Assembly (NCBI RefSeq): GCF_004803895.1 | Contig: NZ_CP021978.1 | Coordinates: 7,812,001-7,876,000, forward strand | Direction of reading: 5' to 3' | DNA: 64,000 bases | From: Streptomyces hawaiiensis | Lineage (GTDB): Bacteria; Actinomycetota; Actinomycetes; Streptomycetales; Streptomycetaceae | Shown: positions 1 through 7,822 of the stretch, piece after piece | How the letters are laid out: the number at the start of each line of letters is the position of its first letter | How positions within the stretch are numbered: the stretch's first letter is position 1 | The notes under the pieces: model-generated | What the model saw: the letters and a program-made list of their open reading frames with translations, nothing else | Databases searched by the model: none | Told to the model about the DNA's origin: nothing | Program-made: the position numbers and the translations under genes

Positions 1-63
1 CTCGCCCGGGTCGGCGAACACCATCGGCAGCAGTTCCGTAACCGAGTCGCTTCCCGCTGTCAC
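1..63 (-). CDS. Partial N-terminus, possibly a CHAT-domain protein
   Basis: On the minus strand the first 63 bases read as 21 open codons from a GTG at 63, beginning (V/M)TAGSDSVTELLPM and running off the window edge. The stretch resembles, from memory, the start of Streptomyces CHAT-domain/tetratricopeptide proteins (consensus like LLPLAFSRPxEAL) that lie divergently beside S8-peptidase and sigma-factor genes. A GAGGA sits directly against the GTG, so the true start could be the ATG 13 codons further in. Identity rests on a very short stretch plus context. Confidence 0.4.
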   Translation of the reverse strand, partial: MTAGSDSVTELLPMVFADPGE

Positions 64-194
64 TCCTCGGATGGTAGTGGCCCCGGAGCGCGCCACACAG
101 GTGTCGAGCTGTATCAAGGAAAGGCCCGGCGGCTCTTGTTGTCGACCGCTCAGCGGCACCGACCGACGCCGTCGCACCAACGGGAGGACCCGCC

Positions 195-1625
195 ATGGCA
201 CCTCAGCGATTCCACGAGCAGTTCGACCAGATCCAGCGTTCGATGCCGGACGTCCCCCTGGCGATGGGCCCGGACGACTCGGCGGAGTTCATGTACGAGA
301 AGGGCGTGGTCCTCGTCCGCGACGGCGAGGAGGCCCAAGTCGTCGAGGACACGGTACGGGCGCACTTCACGGCGGCACCCGACCTCGACCAGGAGCAGAT
401 CCGCCGGGCGGGCCCGCAGACCAACCGCAGCGGCATCACCCGGATCCGCGTAGGCGACCCCGGCGAGGGCGGCCGGGACACCGACCGCTCCGTCGCCCAC
501 GCCCTGCGCTCCGTTCGGGAGCACGAGTCGCGGGCGGGGCACCGGATGGTCGCCCGCAACCATGTCGTGCACATCGCGGTCAACGCCTGCCCCGGCGACG
601 AACCCGTCCCCGCCCCGCTCAGCGAGCCGCCCAACCCGGCCGCCGCCGACACACCCCACGACCCGGACACCGCAGTCGGCGTCCTCGTCGTCGACACCGG
701 CCTCATGCACGACTATCGCTCCTGCGGCCTGCTCGCCCACACCGACGGCGACGCCCAGGTCCAGGAGTGCGACGACCAGGGGATCCTGCGGCAGTACGTC
801 GGACACGGCACGTTCATCGCCGGGCTCGTCGCCGCCGTCGCGCCCAACACCGACATCACCGTCCGCGGCAGCCTCAACGACGCGGGCGCCATCCTGGAGT
901 CCGAGTTCGGCGAGAGGCTCTTCGAGGCCGTCGACGCCGGTGGCTGGCCCGACGTGCTCAGCCTCTCGGCCGGCACCTCCAACGGCCGCACCGACGGCCT
1001 GCTCGGCGTCGAGAACTTCATGCGGGAACTGCGCGAGCAGCGCACCCTGCTGGTCGCCGCCGCCGGGAACAACGCCGGTGCCGCGCCGTTCTGGCCCGCC
1101 GCCTACGCCGGTCTGCCCGGCTGGGAGGACTCCGTGCTGTCGGTCGGCGCCCTGCGCAGCGACGGTGAGTCCGGCGCCTGCTTCACCAACCACGGCCCCT
1201 GGGTGAAGGTCTACGCCCCCGGCGAACGCCTCACCAGCGTCCTCACCGGCTTCGACTCGCCCGTCCCGTACGTGTACCAGCACTCCACGTACGACGCCTG
1301 TCGCTACGCCTTCTCCTACGGCTGCACCTGCCGGCACCCCCGCCACAGCGGCGTGCTGAGCGACGAGGGCAACGCCGCCAAGCCGGACCAGGTGATGTTC
1401 GAGGGGTACGCGCAGTGGAGCGGCACCTCCTTCGCCGCCCCCGTGACCGCGGGCCTGGTCGCCGCCCACATGACAGCGCACAAGGAGACCGACCCGCGCG
1501 CGGCCCGCCAGCAACTCCTCGCATCCAACGCGGAATCGGCGGAAGTACGGGGTGCGCGCGTCCCGGCCCTGCGTCCGCCCACCTGGCGCCCGGTCCCGGT
1601 CGTGCGTCTCGGCCCCGGGCTGTGA
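195..1625 (+). CDS. S8-family (subtilisin-like) serine peptidase, cytoplasmic
   Basis: 476 residues. The catalytic triad is complete: Asp167 in VVDTGL, His204 in GHGTFIAG and Ser412 in GTSFAAP, with the oxyanion Asn292 in AAAGNN. There is no signal peptide or prodomain. The first ~150 residues are a charged, Arg-rich region with no recognised fold, so the enzyme should act inside the cell. The ATG at 195 is chosen because GGGAGGA ends 6 bases before it. A sigma factor follows 62 bases downstream and a possible CHAT protein diverges upstream. Proteolytic switching of a signalling or defence response is plausible from this context but is inference. The substrate is unknown. Confidence 0.85.
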   Translation: MAPQRFHEQFDQIQRSMPDVPLAMGPDDSAEFMYEKGVVLVRDGEEAQVVEDTVRAHFTAAPDLDQEQIRRAGPQTNRSGITRIRVGDPGEGGRDTDRSVAHALRSVREHESRAGHRMVARNHVVHIAVNACPGDEPVPAPLSEPPNPAAADTPHDPDTAVGVLVVDTGLMHDYRSCGLLAHTDGDAQVQECDDQGILRQYVGHGTFIAGLVAAVAPNTDITVRGSLNDAGAILESEFGERLFEAVDAGGWPDVLSLSAGTSNGRTDGLLGVENFMRELREQRTLLVAAAGNNAGAAPFWPAAYAGLPGWEDSVLSVGALRSDGESGACFTNHGPWVKVYAPGERLTSVLTGFDSPVPYVYQHSTYDACRYAFSYGCTCRHPRHSGVLSDEGNAAKPDQVMFEGYAQWSGTSFAAPVTAGLVAAHMTAHKETDPRAARQQLLASNAESAEVRGARVPALRPPTWRPVPVVRLGPGL

Positions 1626-1687
1626 GGGCCGAAGCCGCCCCCTCCACGGCGTACGATGACGTGCCGTACTCGAGGGGTGGGGCTGCC

Positions 1688-2263
1688 GTGGACCGTACTG
1701 ATGCCGGCGCACTCGTCCAGGCAGCCGCCGACGGTGACGCGGCGGCCTGGAAGGCGCTCGTGGAAGGGCTGAGCCCCCTGGTCTGGTCCGTCGTCCGGGC
1801 CCACCGGCTCTCCGACGCGGACGCCCACGAGGTCTATCAGACGGCCTGGTTCCGCTTCGCCCGGCACCTCGGGCGGATCCGCGAGCCCGGCAAGGCGGGC
1901 GCGTGGCTGGCGAGCACCGCGCGCCACGAGTGCCTGAAGGTCATCAAGAGTTCGCAGCGGCTCACCCTGACGGACGATCCGCGGCTGCTGGACCGGGTCA
2001 GCGAGGACCGCACGCCGGAACAGTCGCTGCTCGACTCCGAGGAGGCCGCCGCGCAGAGCGAACGCGTACGGCGGCTGTGGCAGGAGTTCGAGGAACTGGG
2101 CGAGCGGTGCAGGCAGTTGCTGCGCGTGCTGATGGCCACGCCGCCGCCCAGCTACCAGGACGTGTCCGCCGCGCTCGGGATCGCGGTGGGCAGCATCGGG
2201 CCGCTGCGCCAGCGCTGTCTGCGGCGCCTGCGGGCCCGGCTCGAGGCACGGGGGGCGATGTGA
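1688..2263 (+). CDS. ECF-like RNA polymerase sigma factor
   Basis: 191 residues. Residues ~5-90 look like sigma-70 region 2 (LVWSVVRAHRLSDADAHEVYQTAWFR, with the GAWLASTARHECL helix). Residues ~125-185 look like region 4 helix-turn-helix (CRQLLRVL, YQDVSAALGIAVGSIGPLRQRCLRRL). The GTG at 1688 is chosen because a GAGGGGTGGGG ribosome site lies just upstream; the open frame extends further but inside the peptidase gene. Its stop overlaps the next start (ATGTGA), showing translational coupling. No zinc-binding anti-sigma factor is seen; the small acidic protein downstream is the only candidate partner. Target promoters are unknown. Confidence 0.85.
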   Translation: MDRTDAGALVQAAADGDAAAWKALVEGLSPLVWSVVRAHRLSDADAHEVYQTAWFRFARHLGRIREPGKAGAWLASTARHECLKVIKSSQRLTLTDDPRLLDRVSEDRTPEQSLLDSEEAAAQSERVRRLWQEFEELGERCRQLLRVLMATPPPSYQDVSAALGIAVGSIGPLRQRCLRRLRARLEARGAM

Positions 2264-2760
2264 GCGGCATGAACGGCGACCGGCACGACGACGACCTCTT
2301 CGGCGAAGAGGAATGGGGCGACGAGGAGTTCGACGCCGGGATGCTGGAGGAGGAGCTGCGGCAGGCCGCCGCCGTCCTCGACCCGGTGCCGGCGGAGCTC
2401 CAGCAGCTCGCCGTCGACGCCTACGCGCTGCACGACCTCGACGCGCGCGTGGCCGAGCTGACCTTCGACTCGCTGGTCGACGCCCTCCCGGTCAGGGGCG
2501 CCACCGACGTGCCCCGGATGCTGACCTTCCGGGCGGGTGAGGTGACCGTCGACGTCGAGGTGAGCGCGCACGGGCTGATGGGGCAGGTGCTGCCGCCGCA
2601 GCCGGCCCGGATCGAGGTCCTCGGCGGGCCGCGGCCCGGCTCCCCGCTCACGGCCGACGCCCTGGGCCGCTTCACCGGCGACGTACCGCTGTCCGGGCCG
2701 TTCGCCCTGCGGTTGCGGACCGGTGGGGACGTGGTGGTGACGGAGTGGCTGCGGGCCTAG
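2260..2760 (+). CDS. Acidic hypothetical protein coupled to the sigma factor
   Basis: 166 residues from the GTG at 2260, which overlaps the sigma-factor stop; an ATG at 2269 is an alternative start. The N-terminus is very acidic (DDDLFGEEEWGDEEFD). The middle is helical (LEEELRQAAAVLDPVPAELQQLAVDAYALHDLDA). The C-terminal ~80 residues look beta-rich (MLTFRAGEVTVDVEVSAHGLMGQV). No membrane segment or zinc motif is visible. I do not recognise the family. Tight coupling to a sigma factor suggests a regulator or client of that factor, which is inference only. Confidence 0.75.
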   Translation: MSGMNGDRHDDDLFGEEEWGDEEFDAGMLEEELRQAAAVLDPVPAELQQLAVDAYALHDLDARVAELTFDSLVDALPVRGATDVPRMLTFRAGEVTVDVEVSAHGLMGQVLPPQPARIEVLGGPRPGSPLTADALGRFTGDVPLSGPFALRLRTGGDVVVTEWLRA

Positions 2761-2798
2761 TCACCCGGTAGTGAGCCGGGCACCAGCCCGTACGCCCC

Positions 2799-4022
2799 TC
2801 ACCAGGTGCAGGGCAGCGTCCGCGGTCCCCGGATCATCGTCTTGCGCCGCCAGGCGACCTGGTCGGCGGGGACGGCGAGCCGCAGGCCCGGCAGCCGGTC
2901 CAGCAGGGTGGTGAGCAGCAGCTCGGTCTGGAGGCGGGCGAGGACGGCGCCGGTGCAGTAGTGCGGCCCGTTGCCCAGCGCGAGGTGCGGGGCGCAGGCC
3001 CGGCCGGGGTCGATCCGGTCGGGCTCGGGGAAGACGTCCGGGTCGCGGTTGGCGGCGAGGTACGAGACGTACACCGCGTCGCCCGCTCGGATGCGGTGCC
3101 CGTGCAGGTCGACGTCCTCCAGGGCGATCCGCGCCAGGCCGACCGAGCTGCGGTGCGGGATGTACCGCAGCAACTCGTCCAGCAGCGCGTCCCGCGCCTC
3201 GGGCCGCTCCTGCCACCACTGCCGCAACTCCGGCCGGGTCAGCAGCAGATACAGCATCTGCCCGCAGTTGTGGGTGACGGCCTCGCCGCCGATCTGGAGC
3301 GGACCGGCGAGGCCGGCCGCCTCCGACTCGCTGATGTCGTCACGGGCCACGGCGGCGCCCAGCAGGGAGTACACGTCCTCACCGGTGCTGTGCGCCAGGG
3401 AGCGGATCGTCTCCGTGATCCAGCCGTACAGACGGTTCTTGGCCCGGTCGGCGGCCTCGGCCCCGCCGGACGTGGAGATGATCTGCCGGGTCCAGGTGTG
3501 CACCGCTTCCCGCTCGGCGGCGGGCACGCCCATGACCTCGCTGACCAGGGCGATCGGGAACGGTTCGAGGACCCGCTCGATCAGCTCGGCCGGCGGCCCG
3601 TCCCGTACCACCCCGTCCACCAGCTCGTCGATCATCTCCTGCGCGCGGGGCCGCAGCCGCTTCATCGCGCCGACGGTGAAGGCCCCGGCGACCGCCTTGC
3701 GCAGCCGGTTGTGGTCGGGCTGGTCGGCGAAGGCGAGCGAACCGGGACGCGGCTTGAAGTGTGGTGCCATGCGCGTCACTTGACGACCGGTCACCTCCGC
3801 CCGGCTGAACCGCGCGTCGTTGGTGATCAGCTTCACGTCGTCGTGGCGGGTGGCCAGCCACGCCCACCCCTCGCCGAACGGCAGCCGGATCCGGGTCAGC
3901 GGCCCCTCGCGCATCAGCTCGGCGAGGACCGGGTCGAACTCCGTACCGTCCAGGTCGAGGGCGGGCCAGTCCCGTACCGGGGGCGGGGCCTGGCCGGTCA
4001 GCGTGGTGGTCTCCTCCGTCAT
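2799..4022 (-). CDS. Cytochrome P450, CYP158A family (biflaviolin synthase-like)
   Basis: 407 residues. The heme-binding loop is LGNGPHYCTG with Cys356; the usual first Phe of FGxGxHxCxG is Leu. The ExxR of the K helix is in LDELLRY, and the I helix reads LQIGGEAVTHN. The start (PPVRDWPALDL...EGWAWLATRHDDVKLITND) and end (IRGPRTLPCTW) closely match my memory of S. coelicolor CYP158A1/A2, which couple two flaviolin molecules. No type III polyketide synthase (rppA) or ferredoxin gene is adjacent. That fits the orphan CYP158A1 locus rather than the rppA-linked CYP158A2. The ATG at 4022 has a GGGAGGGTGGG site upstream. Confidence 0.9.
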   Translation of the reverse strand: MTEETTTLTGQAPPPVRDWPALDLDGTEFDPVLAELMREGPLTRIRLPFGEGWAWLATRHDDVKLITNDARFSRAEVTGRQVTRMAPHFKPRPGSLAFADQPDHNRLRKAVAGAFTVGAMKRLRPRAQEMIDELVDGVVRDGPPAELIERVLEPFPIALVSEVMGVPAAEREAVHTWTRQIISTSGGAEAADRAKNRLYGWITETIRSLAHSTGEDVYSLLGAAVARDDISESEAAGLAGPLQIGGEAVTHNCGQMLYLLLTRPELRQWWQERPEARDALLDELLRYIPHRSSVGLARIALEDVDLHGHRIRAGDAVYVSYLAANRDPDVFPEPDRIDPGRACAPHLALGNGPHYCTGAVLARLQTELLLTTLLDRLPGLRLAVPADQVAWRRKTMIRGPRTLPCTW

Positions 4023-4101
4023 GCACCCACCCTCCCCGCGCCCCCGCCCGCTTGTCGCGCGGGAGTGCTCCAGCCGGTGACGGTGACGGGGCGGTGACGG
4101 T

Positions 4102-4890
4102 TCAGCGGGACACGGCGTCGACCAGCCCGGCCAGCGCGCCCGCGAGCCGCTCCAGCCCGGGCCCGGCGGAACCGCCCGGCTCGGACATATAGGTGTCCCG
4201 GCGGATCTCCACCATGAGCGCGCTCACCTCGGGCCGCCTCCCGTAGAACTCCAGGGGGACGTAGGTCCCGCTGAACGGTGTGTCGACCTCCGTCTCCCCG
4301 AACGCCTCCCGGGCGGCGTCCAGCAGCGCGGGAGGGGTGTGAAAGGGGTCGGTACCGAGGCAGACCGCGGGGCGGGGCCCCTCCCCGTGCAGCTCGTACG
4401 GCAGTCTCCGGCTCGGGTAGGAGTGCACGTCGATGATCACGGCCCGCCCGGCGGCCGCAAGCCGGTCCGCCACGGCCTGCGACATCGCTCGCGCATACGG
4501 CTCGAAGTACCGCTCGACGAGCGGCGCGGCATCGACGCCCTCGGGCCGCAGCACCCCGCCGTGCGTGGTCCGCGTGTACACCGCCCCCATCCCGACGGCC
4601 AGCATCTCCTCCCGCTCGTCCGGGAACCGCTCCGGGTCGACGACGAGCCGGGACAGCCGGTTGACAAACCGCCATGGGGTGACGCCGGCGGGTCCGGCCG
4701 CGAGCTCGGCGATCCGGTCCGTGTGCGCGTCCGTGATGTGGTCCAGCTCCCGCGCCAGCTCCTGGTTCCCGAGCACGATCCCCGCCCGCACGGCGTGCGG
4801 TATCTCCCGCGCGGAGTGCGGCACATGGAGGATCACGGGGGAGTCCGTGGCCCCCGGCAGCAGCTCGAAGGGCGGCGGTGCGTCGGTCAC
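4102..4890 (-). CDS. N-formylglutamate amidohydrolase family protein
   Basis: 262 residues from the GTG at 4890, with GGAG 8 bases upstream; the open frame continues further but crosses the divergent gene. Family landmarks are HVPHSAREIP near the N-terminus (zinc-ligand region), ELDHITDAHTD, RLVVDPERFPDE, IIDVHSYPS and MVEIRRDTYM. The family hydrolyses N-formyl-L-glutamate (histidine degradation) or related N-acyl amino acids. No other hut genes are adjacent, so the substrate here is not established. It diverges from the DUF5713 gene over an 81-base intergenic region. Confidence 0.85.
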   Translation of the reverse strand: MTDAPPPFELLPGATDSPVILHVPHSAREIPHAVRAGIVLGNQELARELDHITDAHTDRIAELAAGPAGVTPWRFVNRLSRLVVDPERFPDEREEMLAVGMGAVYTRTTHGGVLRPEGVDAAPLVERYFEPYARAMSQAVADRLAAAGRAVIIDVHSYPSRRLPYELHGEGPRPAVCLGTDPFHTPPALLDAAREAFGETEVDTPFSGTYVPLEFYGRRPEVSALMVEIRRDTYMSEPGGSAGPGLERLAGALAGLVDAVSR

Positions 4891-4909
4891 GGGGGCGACT
4901 CCGGGGGCG

Positions 4910-4932
4910 TTGTCAGTGGTGTCCGGCAGGAT
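4910..4932 (+). promoter_or_regulatory. Possible RecA-NDp-like (DNA-damage) promoter, imperfect -10
   Basis: TTGTCAGTG is followed by exactly 8 bases and then CAGGAT, against the published consensus TTGTCRGTG-N8-TANNNT. The upstream element is perfect; the -10 has C for the first T. It would fire towards the DUF5713 gene 40 bases downstream. Confidence 0.4.
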
Positions 4933-4971
4933 CAAGGTGCCACATCGCCGACCATCGAGGCCGAGGACGTC

Positions 4972-5313
4972 ATGCCGATCAGCAACGAGCAGGTGAGCAC
5001 CCATCCGTTTCTCCGGGGGCTGTACGACGACGCCTACTACCCGGACCACGTCGTGGACCGCGGCCGCGCGATCCTGCTCGCCCTGTGCGAGCGCATCGAG
5101 CGGGAGCGGCCGGCCGGCCTCGCCGCGCTGTACGCGCTGACCCACGCGGCCACGGAGGAGTTCAACGACCTGGAGGCCGCGTTCGAGGCGGCGGGCAGCG
5201 AGATCGAGACGTTGGCCCGGGAGGAGATAGCCGGGGACTTCGACTTCCTGGCGCGTGCCTACGGCTTCCCGGACGCGGACGTGGAGGAGCTGATCGCCAC
5301 GCGGGAGTGGTGA
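4972..5313 (+). CDS. DUF5713 family protein
   Basis: 113 residues, acidic and helical, no signal peptide (FLRGLYDDAYYPDHVVDRGRAILLALCERIE; ALTHAATEEFNDLEAAFEAAGSEIET). I recognise it as a DUF5713-type protein: small, cytosolic, of unknown function, widespread in bacteria. The ATG at 4972 has GAGG a few bases upstream. It is transcribed divergently from the amidohydrolase and converges on isocitrate dehydrogenase. The possible damage-inducible promoter at 4910 is the only hint of its regulation. Confidence 0.7.
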   Translation: MPISNEQVSTHPFLRGLYDDAYYPDHVVDRGRAILLALCERIERERPAGLAALYALTHAATEEFNDLEAAFEAAGSEIETLAREEIAGDFDFLARAYGFPDADVEELIATREW

Positions 5314-5415
5314 GGGCCGGGGAGAGTGCACAAGGCCGGGGGCGCACAGGGCTCCGCCCCGGCCGGGCGCTGTGCCGGCCGGGGCGGAGTCGGTGGAGCG
5401 TGGAGGCCCGGGGCG

Positions 5416-7635
5416 TCAGCTCAGGGACGCCAGGGTCTCGTTCCACGTGGTGGACGGGCGCATGGCCGCCGCGGCCTTCTCCGGGTCGGGCTGGTAGTAG
5501 CCGCCGATGTCGACCGGCTTGCCCTGGGCGGAGATCAGCTCCTCGACGATCTTCTGCTCGTTCGCGGCGAGCGTCTCGGCGAGCGGGGCGAAGGCCTTCG
5601 CCAGGTCCGCGTCGTCGGTCTGCCCGGCCAGCTCCTGCGCCCAGTACAGGGACAGGTAGAAGTGGCTGCCGCGGTTGTCGATGCCGCCGACGCGGCGGGT
5701 CGGGGACTTGTCCTCGTTGAGGAAGGTCGCCGTGGCGCGGTCCAGGGTGTCGGCCAGGACCTGGGCGCGGGCGTTGCCCGTGACCTTCGCGAACTGCTCG
5801 AAGGACGGGACCAGGGCGAAGAACTCACCCAGGGAGTCCCAGCGCAGGTAGTTCTCCTTGACCAGCTGCTGCACGTGCTTGGGCGCCGAGCCGCCCGCGC
5901 CCGTCTCGAACAGGCCACCGCCCGCCATCAGCGGGACGACCGACAGCATCTTGGCGCTGGTGCCCAGCTCCAGGATCGGGAACAGGTCGGTGAGGTAGTC
6001 ACGCAGCACGTTGCCGGTGACCGAGATCGTGTTCTCGCCGCGGCGGATGCGCTCCACCGACAGCTTCGTCGCCTCGACCGGGTTGAGGATCCGGATGTCC
6101 AGGCCCTCGGTGTCGTGCTCGGCGAGGTAGGTGTTGACCTTGGCGATCAGGTTGGCGTCGTGCGCACGGGTCTCGTCCAGCCAGAACACCGCCGGGTCGC
6201 CGGTGGCGCGGGCGCGGGTGACGGCCAGCTTCACCCAGTCCCTGATCGGCGCGTCCTTGGTCTGGCAGGCGCGGAAGATGTCGCCGGCCGAGACGGCCTG
6301 CTCGATGAGCGCGGTGCCGTTGCCGTCGACCAGGCGGACGGTGCCCGTGGTGGGGACCTCGAAGGTCTTGTCGTGGCTGCCGTACTCCTCGGCCTTCTGC
6401 GCCATCAGACCGACGTTCGGCACCGAGCCCATGGTGGACGGGTCGTAGGCGCCGTTGGCCCGGCAGTCGTCGATGACGGCCTGGTAGACGCCCGAGTAGG
6501 AGGAGTCCGGCAGGACCGCGAGGGTGTCGGCCTCCTGGCCGTCCGGGCCCCACATGTGGCCGGAGGTGCGGATCATGGCCGGCATGGAGGCGTCGACGAT
6601 GACGTCCGAGGGGACGTGCAGGTTCGTGATGCCCTTGTCGGAGTCGACCATCGCCAGCTCCGGGCCCTCGGCGAGCTCGGCGTCGAAGGAGGCCTTGATC
6701 TCGGCGCCTTCCGGCAGGGCCTCCAGGCCCTTGTAGATGCCGCCCAGACCGTCGTTCGGGGTGAGGCCGGCCGCGGCGAGCTTGTCGCCGTACCGCGCGA
6801 ACGTCTTCGGGAAGAAGGCGCGCACCACGTGGCCGAAGACGATCGGGTCGGAGACCTTCATCATCGTCGCCTTCAGGTGCACCGAGAACAGCACGCCCTG
6901 CGCCTTGGCCTCGGCGACCTGCGCGGTCAGGAACTCGCGCAGCGCGGCGACGCGCATCACGGAGGCGTCGACGACCTCACCGGCGAGCACGGGTACGGAC
7001 TCGCGCAGCACCGTGGTGGTGCCGTCGTCGCCGACGAGCTCGATGCGCAGCGCGCCGTCCTCGGCGATCACGACGGACTTCTCGGTGGAGCGGAAGTCGT
7101 TCTGGCCCATGGTCGCCACGTTGGTCTTGGACTCGGCGGTCCAGGCGCCCATGCGGTGCGGGTGGGACTTGGCGTAGTTCTTGACCGAGGCGGGGGCGCG
7201 CCGGTCGGAGTTGCCCTCACGCAGGACCGGGTTCACGGCGGAACCCTTGACCTTGTCGTAGCGGGCGCGGATCTCGCGCTCCTCGTCGGTCTTCGGGTCG
7301 TCCGGGTAGTCCGGCAGCGCGTAGCCCTGGCCCTGCAGCTCGGCCAGGGCGGCCTTGAGCTGCGGGATGGACGCCGAGATGTTCGGCAGCTTGATGATGT
7401 TGGCGGCGGGCGTCTTGGCCAGCTCACCGAGCTCCGCGAGGGCGTCCGGGATGCGCTGGTCCTCGGTCAGGTACTCCGGGAACAGGGCGATGATGCGTCC
7501 GGCCAGCGAGATGTCGCGCGTCTCCACGGGAACACCCGCCTGTGACGCGTACGCCCGGACCACCGGCAGGAAGGAATACGTCGCCAGGGCGGGGGCCTCG
7601 TCAGTGTGCGTATAGATGATGGTCGAGTCAGTCAC
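5416..7635 (-). CDS. icd: Monomeric NADP-dependent isocitrate dehydrogenase
   Basis: 739 residues, exactly the usual length of the monomeric IDH family (~740). It converts isocitrate plus NADP to 2-oxoglutarate, CO2 and NADPH in the TCA cycle. Characteristic blocks include IIKLPNISASIPQLKAAL, NPVLREGNSDRRAP, HLKATMMKVSDPIVFGHVV, HMWGPDGQEADTLAVLPDSSY and GGIDNRGSHFYLSLYWAQEL. The GTG at 7635 is chosen because GGAG lies 6 bases upstream and the protein then starts TDSTIIYTHTDEAPALATYS, typical of the family. It is encoded alone, divergent from the M1 peptidase gene. Confidence 0.97.
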   Translation of the reverse strand: MTDSTIIYTHTDEAPALATYSFLPVVRAYASQAGVPVETRDISLAGRIIALFPEYLTEDQRIPDALAELGELAKTPAANIIKLPNISASIPQLKAALAELQGQGYALPDYPDDPKTDEEREIRARYDKVKGSAVNPVLREGNSDRRAPASVKNYAKSHPHRMGAWTAESKTNVATMGQNDFRSTEKSVVIAEDGALRIELVGDDGTTTVLRESVPVLAGEVVDASVMRVAALREFLTAQVAEAKAQGVLFSVHLKATMMKVSDPIVFGHVVRAFFPKTFARYGDKLAAAGLTPNDGLGGIYKGLEALPEGAEIKASFDAELAEGPELAMVDSDKGITNLHVPSDVIVDASMPAMIRTSGHMWGPDGQEADTLAVLPDSSYSGVYQAVIDDCRANGAYDPSTMGSVPNVGLMAQKAEEYGSHDKTFEVPTTGTVRLVDGNGTALIEQAVSAGDIFRACQTKDAPIRDWVKLAVTRARATGDPAVFWLDETRAHDANLIAKVNTYLAEHDTEGLDIRILNPVEATKLSVERIRRGENTISVTGNVLRDYLTDLFPILELGTSAKMLSVVPLMAGGGLFETGAGGSAPKHVQQLVKENYLRWDSLGEFFALVPSFEQFAKVTGNARAQVLADTLDRATATFLNEDKSPTRRVGGIDNRGSHFYLSLYWAQELAGQTDDADLAKAFAPLAETLAANEQKIVEELISAQGKPVDIGGYYQPDPEKAAAAMRPSTTWNETLASLS

Positions 7636-7665
7636 CGGGTGCTCCGCTCCACGTCTGCAACATTG

Positions 7666-7681
7666 CTCGACATCAAGATAT
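7666..7681. promoter_or_regulatory. Imperfect palindrome upstream of icd
   Basis: Between the divergent icd and M1 peptidase genes lies CTCGACATCAAGATAT, read from minus as TCTTGATGTCGAG. It forms an imperfect dyad of the TCTYGAYRTCRAGA type, about 35 bases upstream of the icd start. It looks like an operator half-pair, but I cannot assign a regulator. Confidence 0.3.
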
Positions 7682-7822
7682 CTCGTGACCGGCCTCGGCT
7701 CGACAGGGGTCCGCGACCAGTTTCGTGCAACCGATCTCCGCGTTCCCGTGTCCTGGAGAGAGATCACTCACTCCAAGCCACGGCCGGACCTGACCACCCG
7801 GCCGCCCGAGCGAAAGCGGACC

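Noticed and set aside
4891..5331. N-terminal extension of the N-formylglutamate amidohydrolase
   Set aside because: The open frame continues, but it runs antisense through the DUF5713 gene and lacks family similarity. GTG 4890 has a good ribosome site and begins at the family's usual position.
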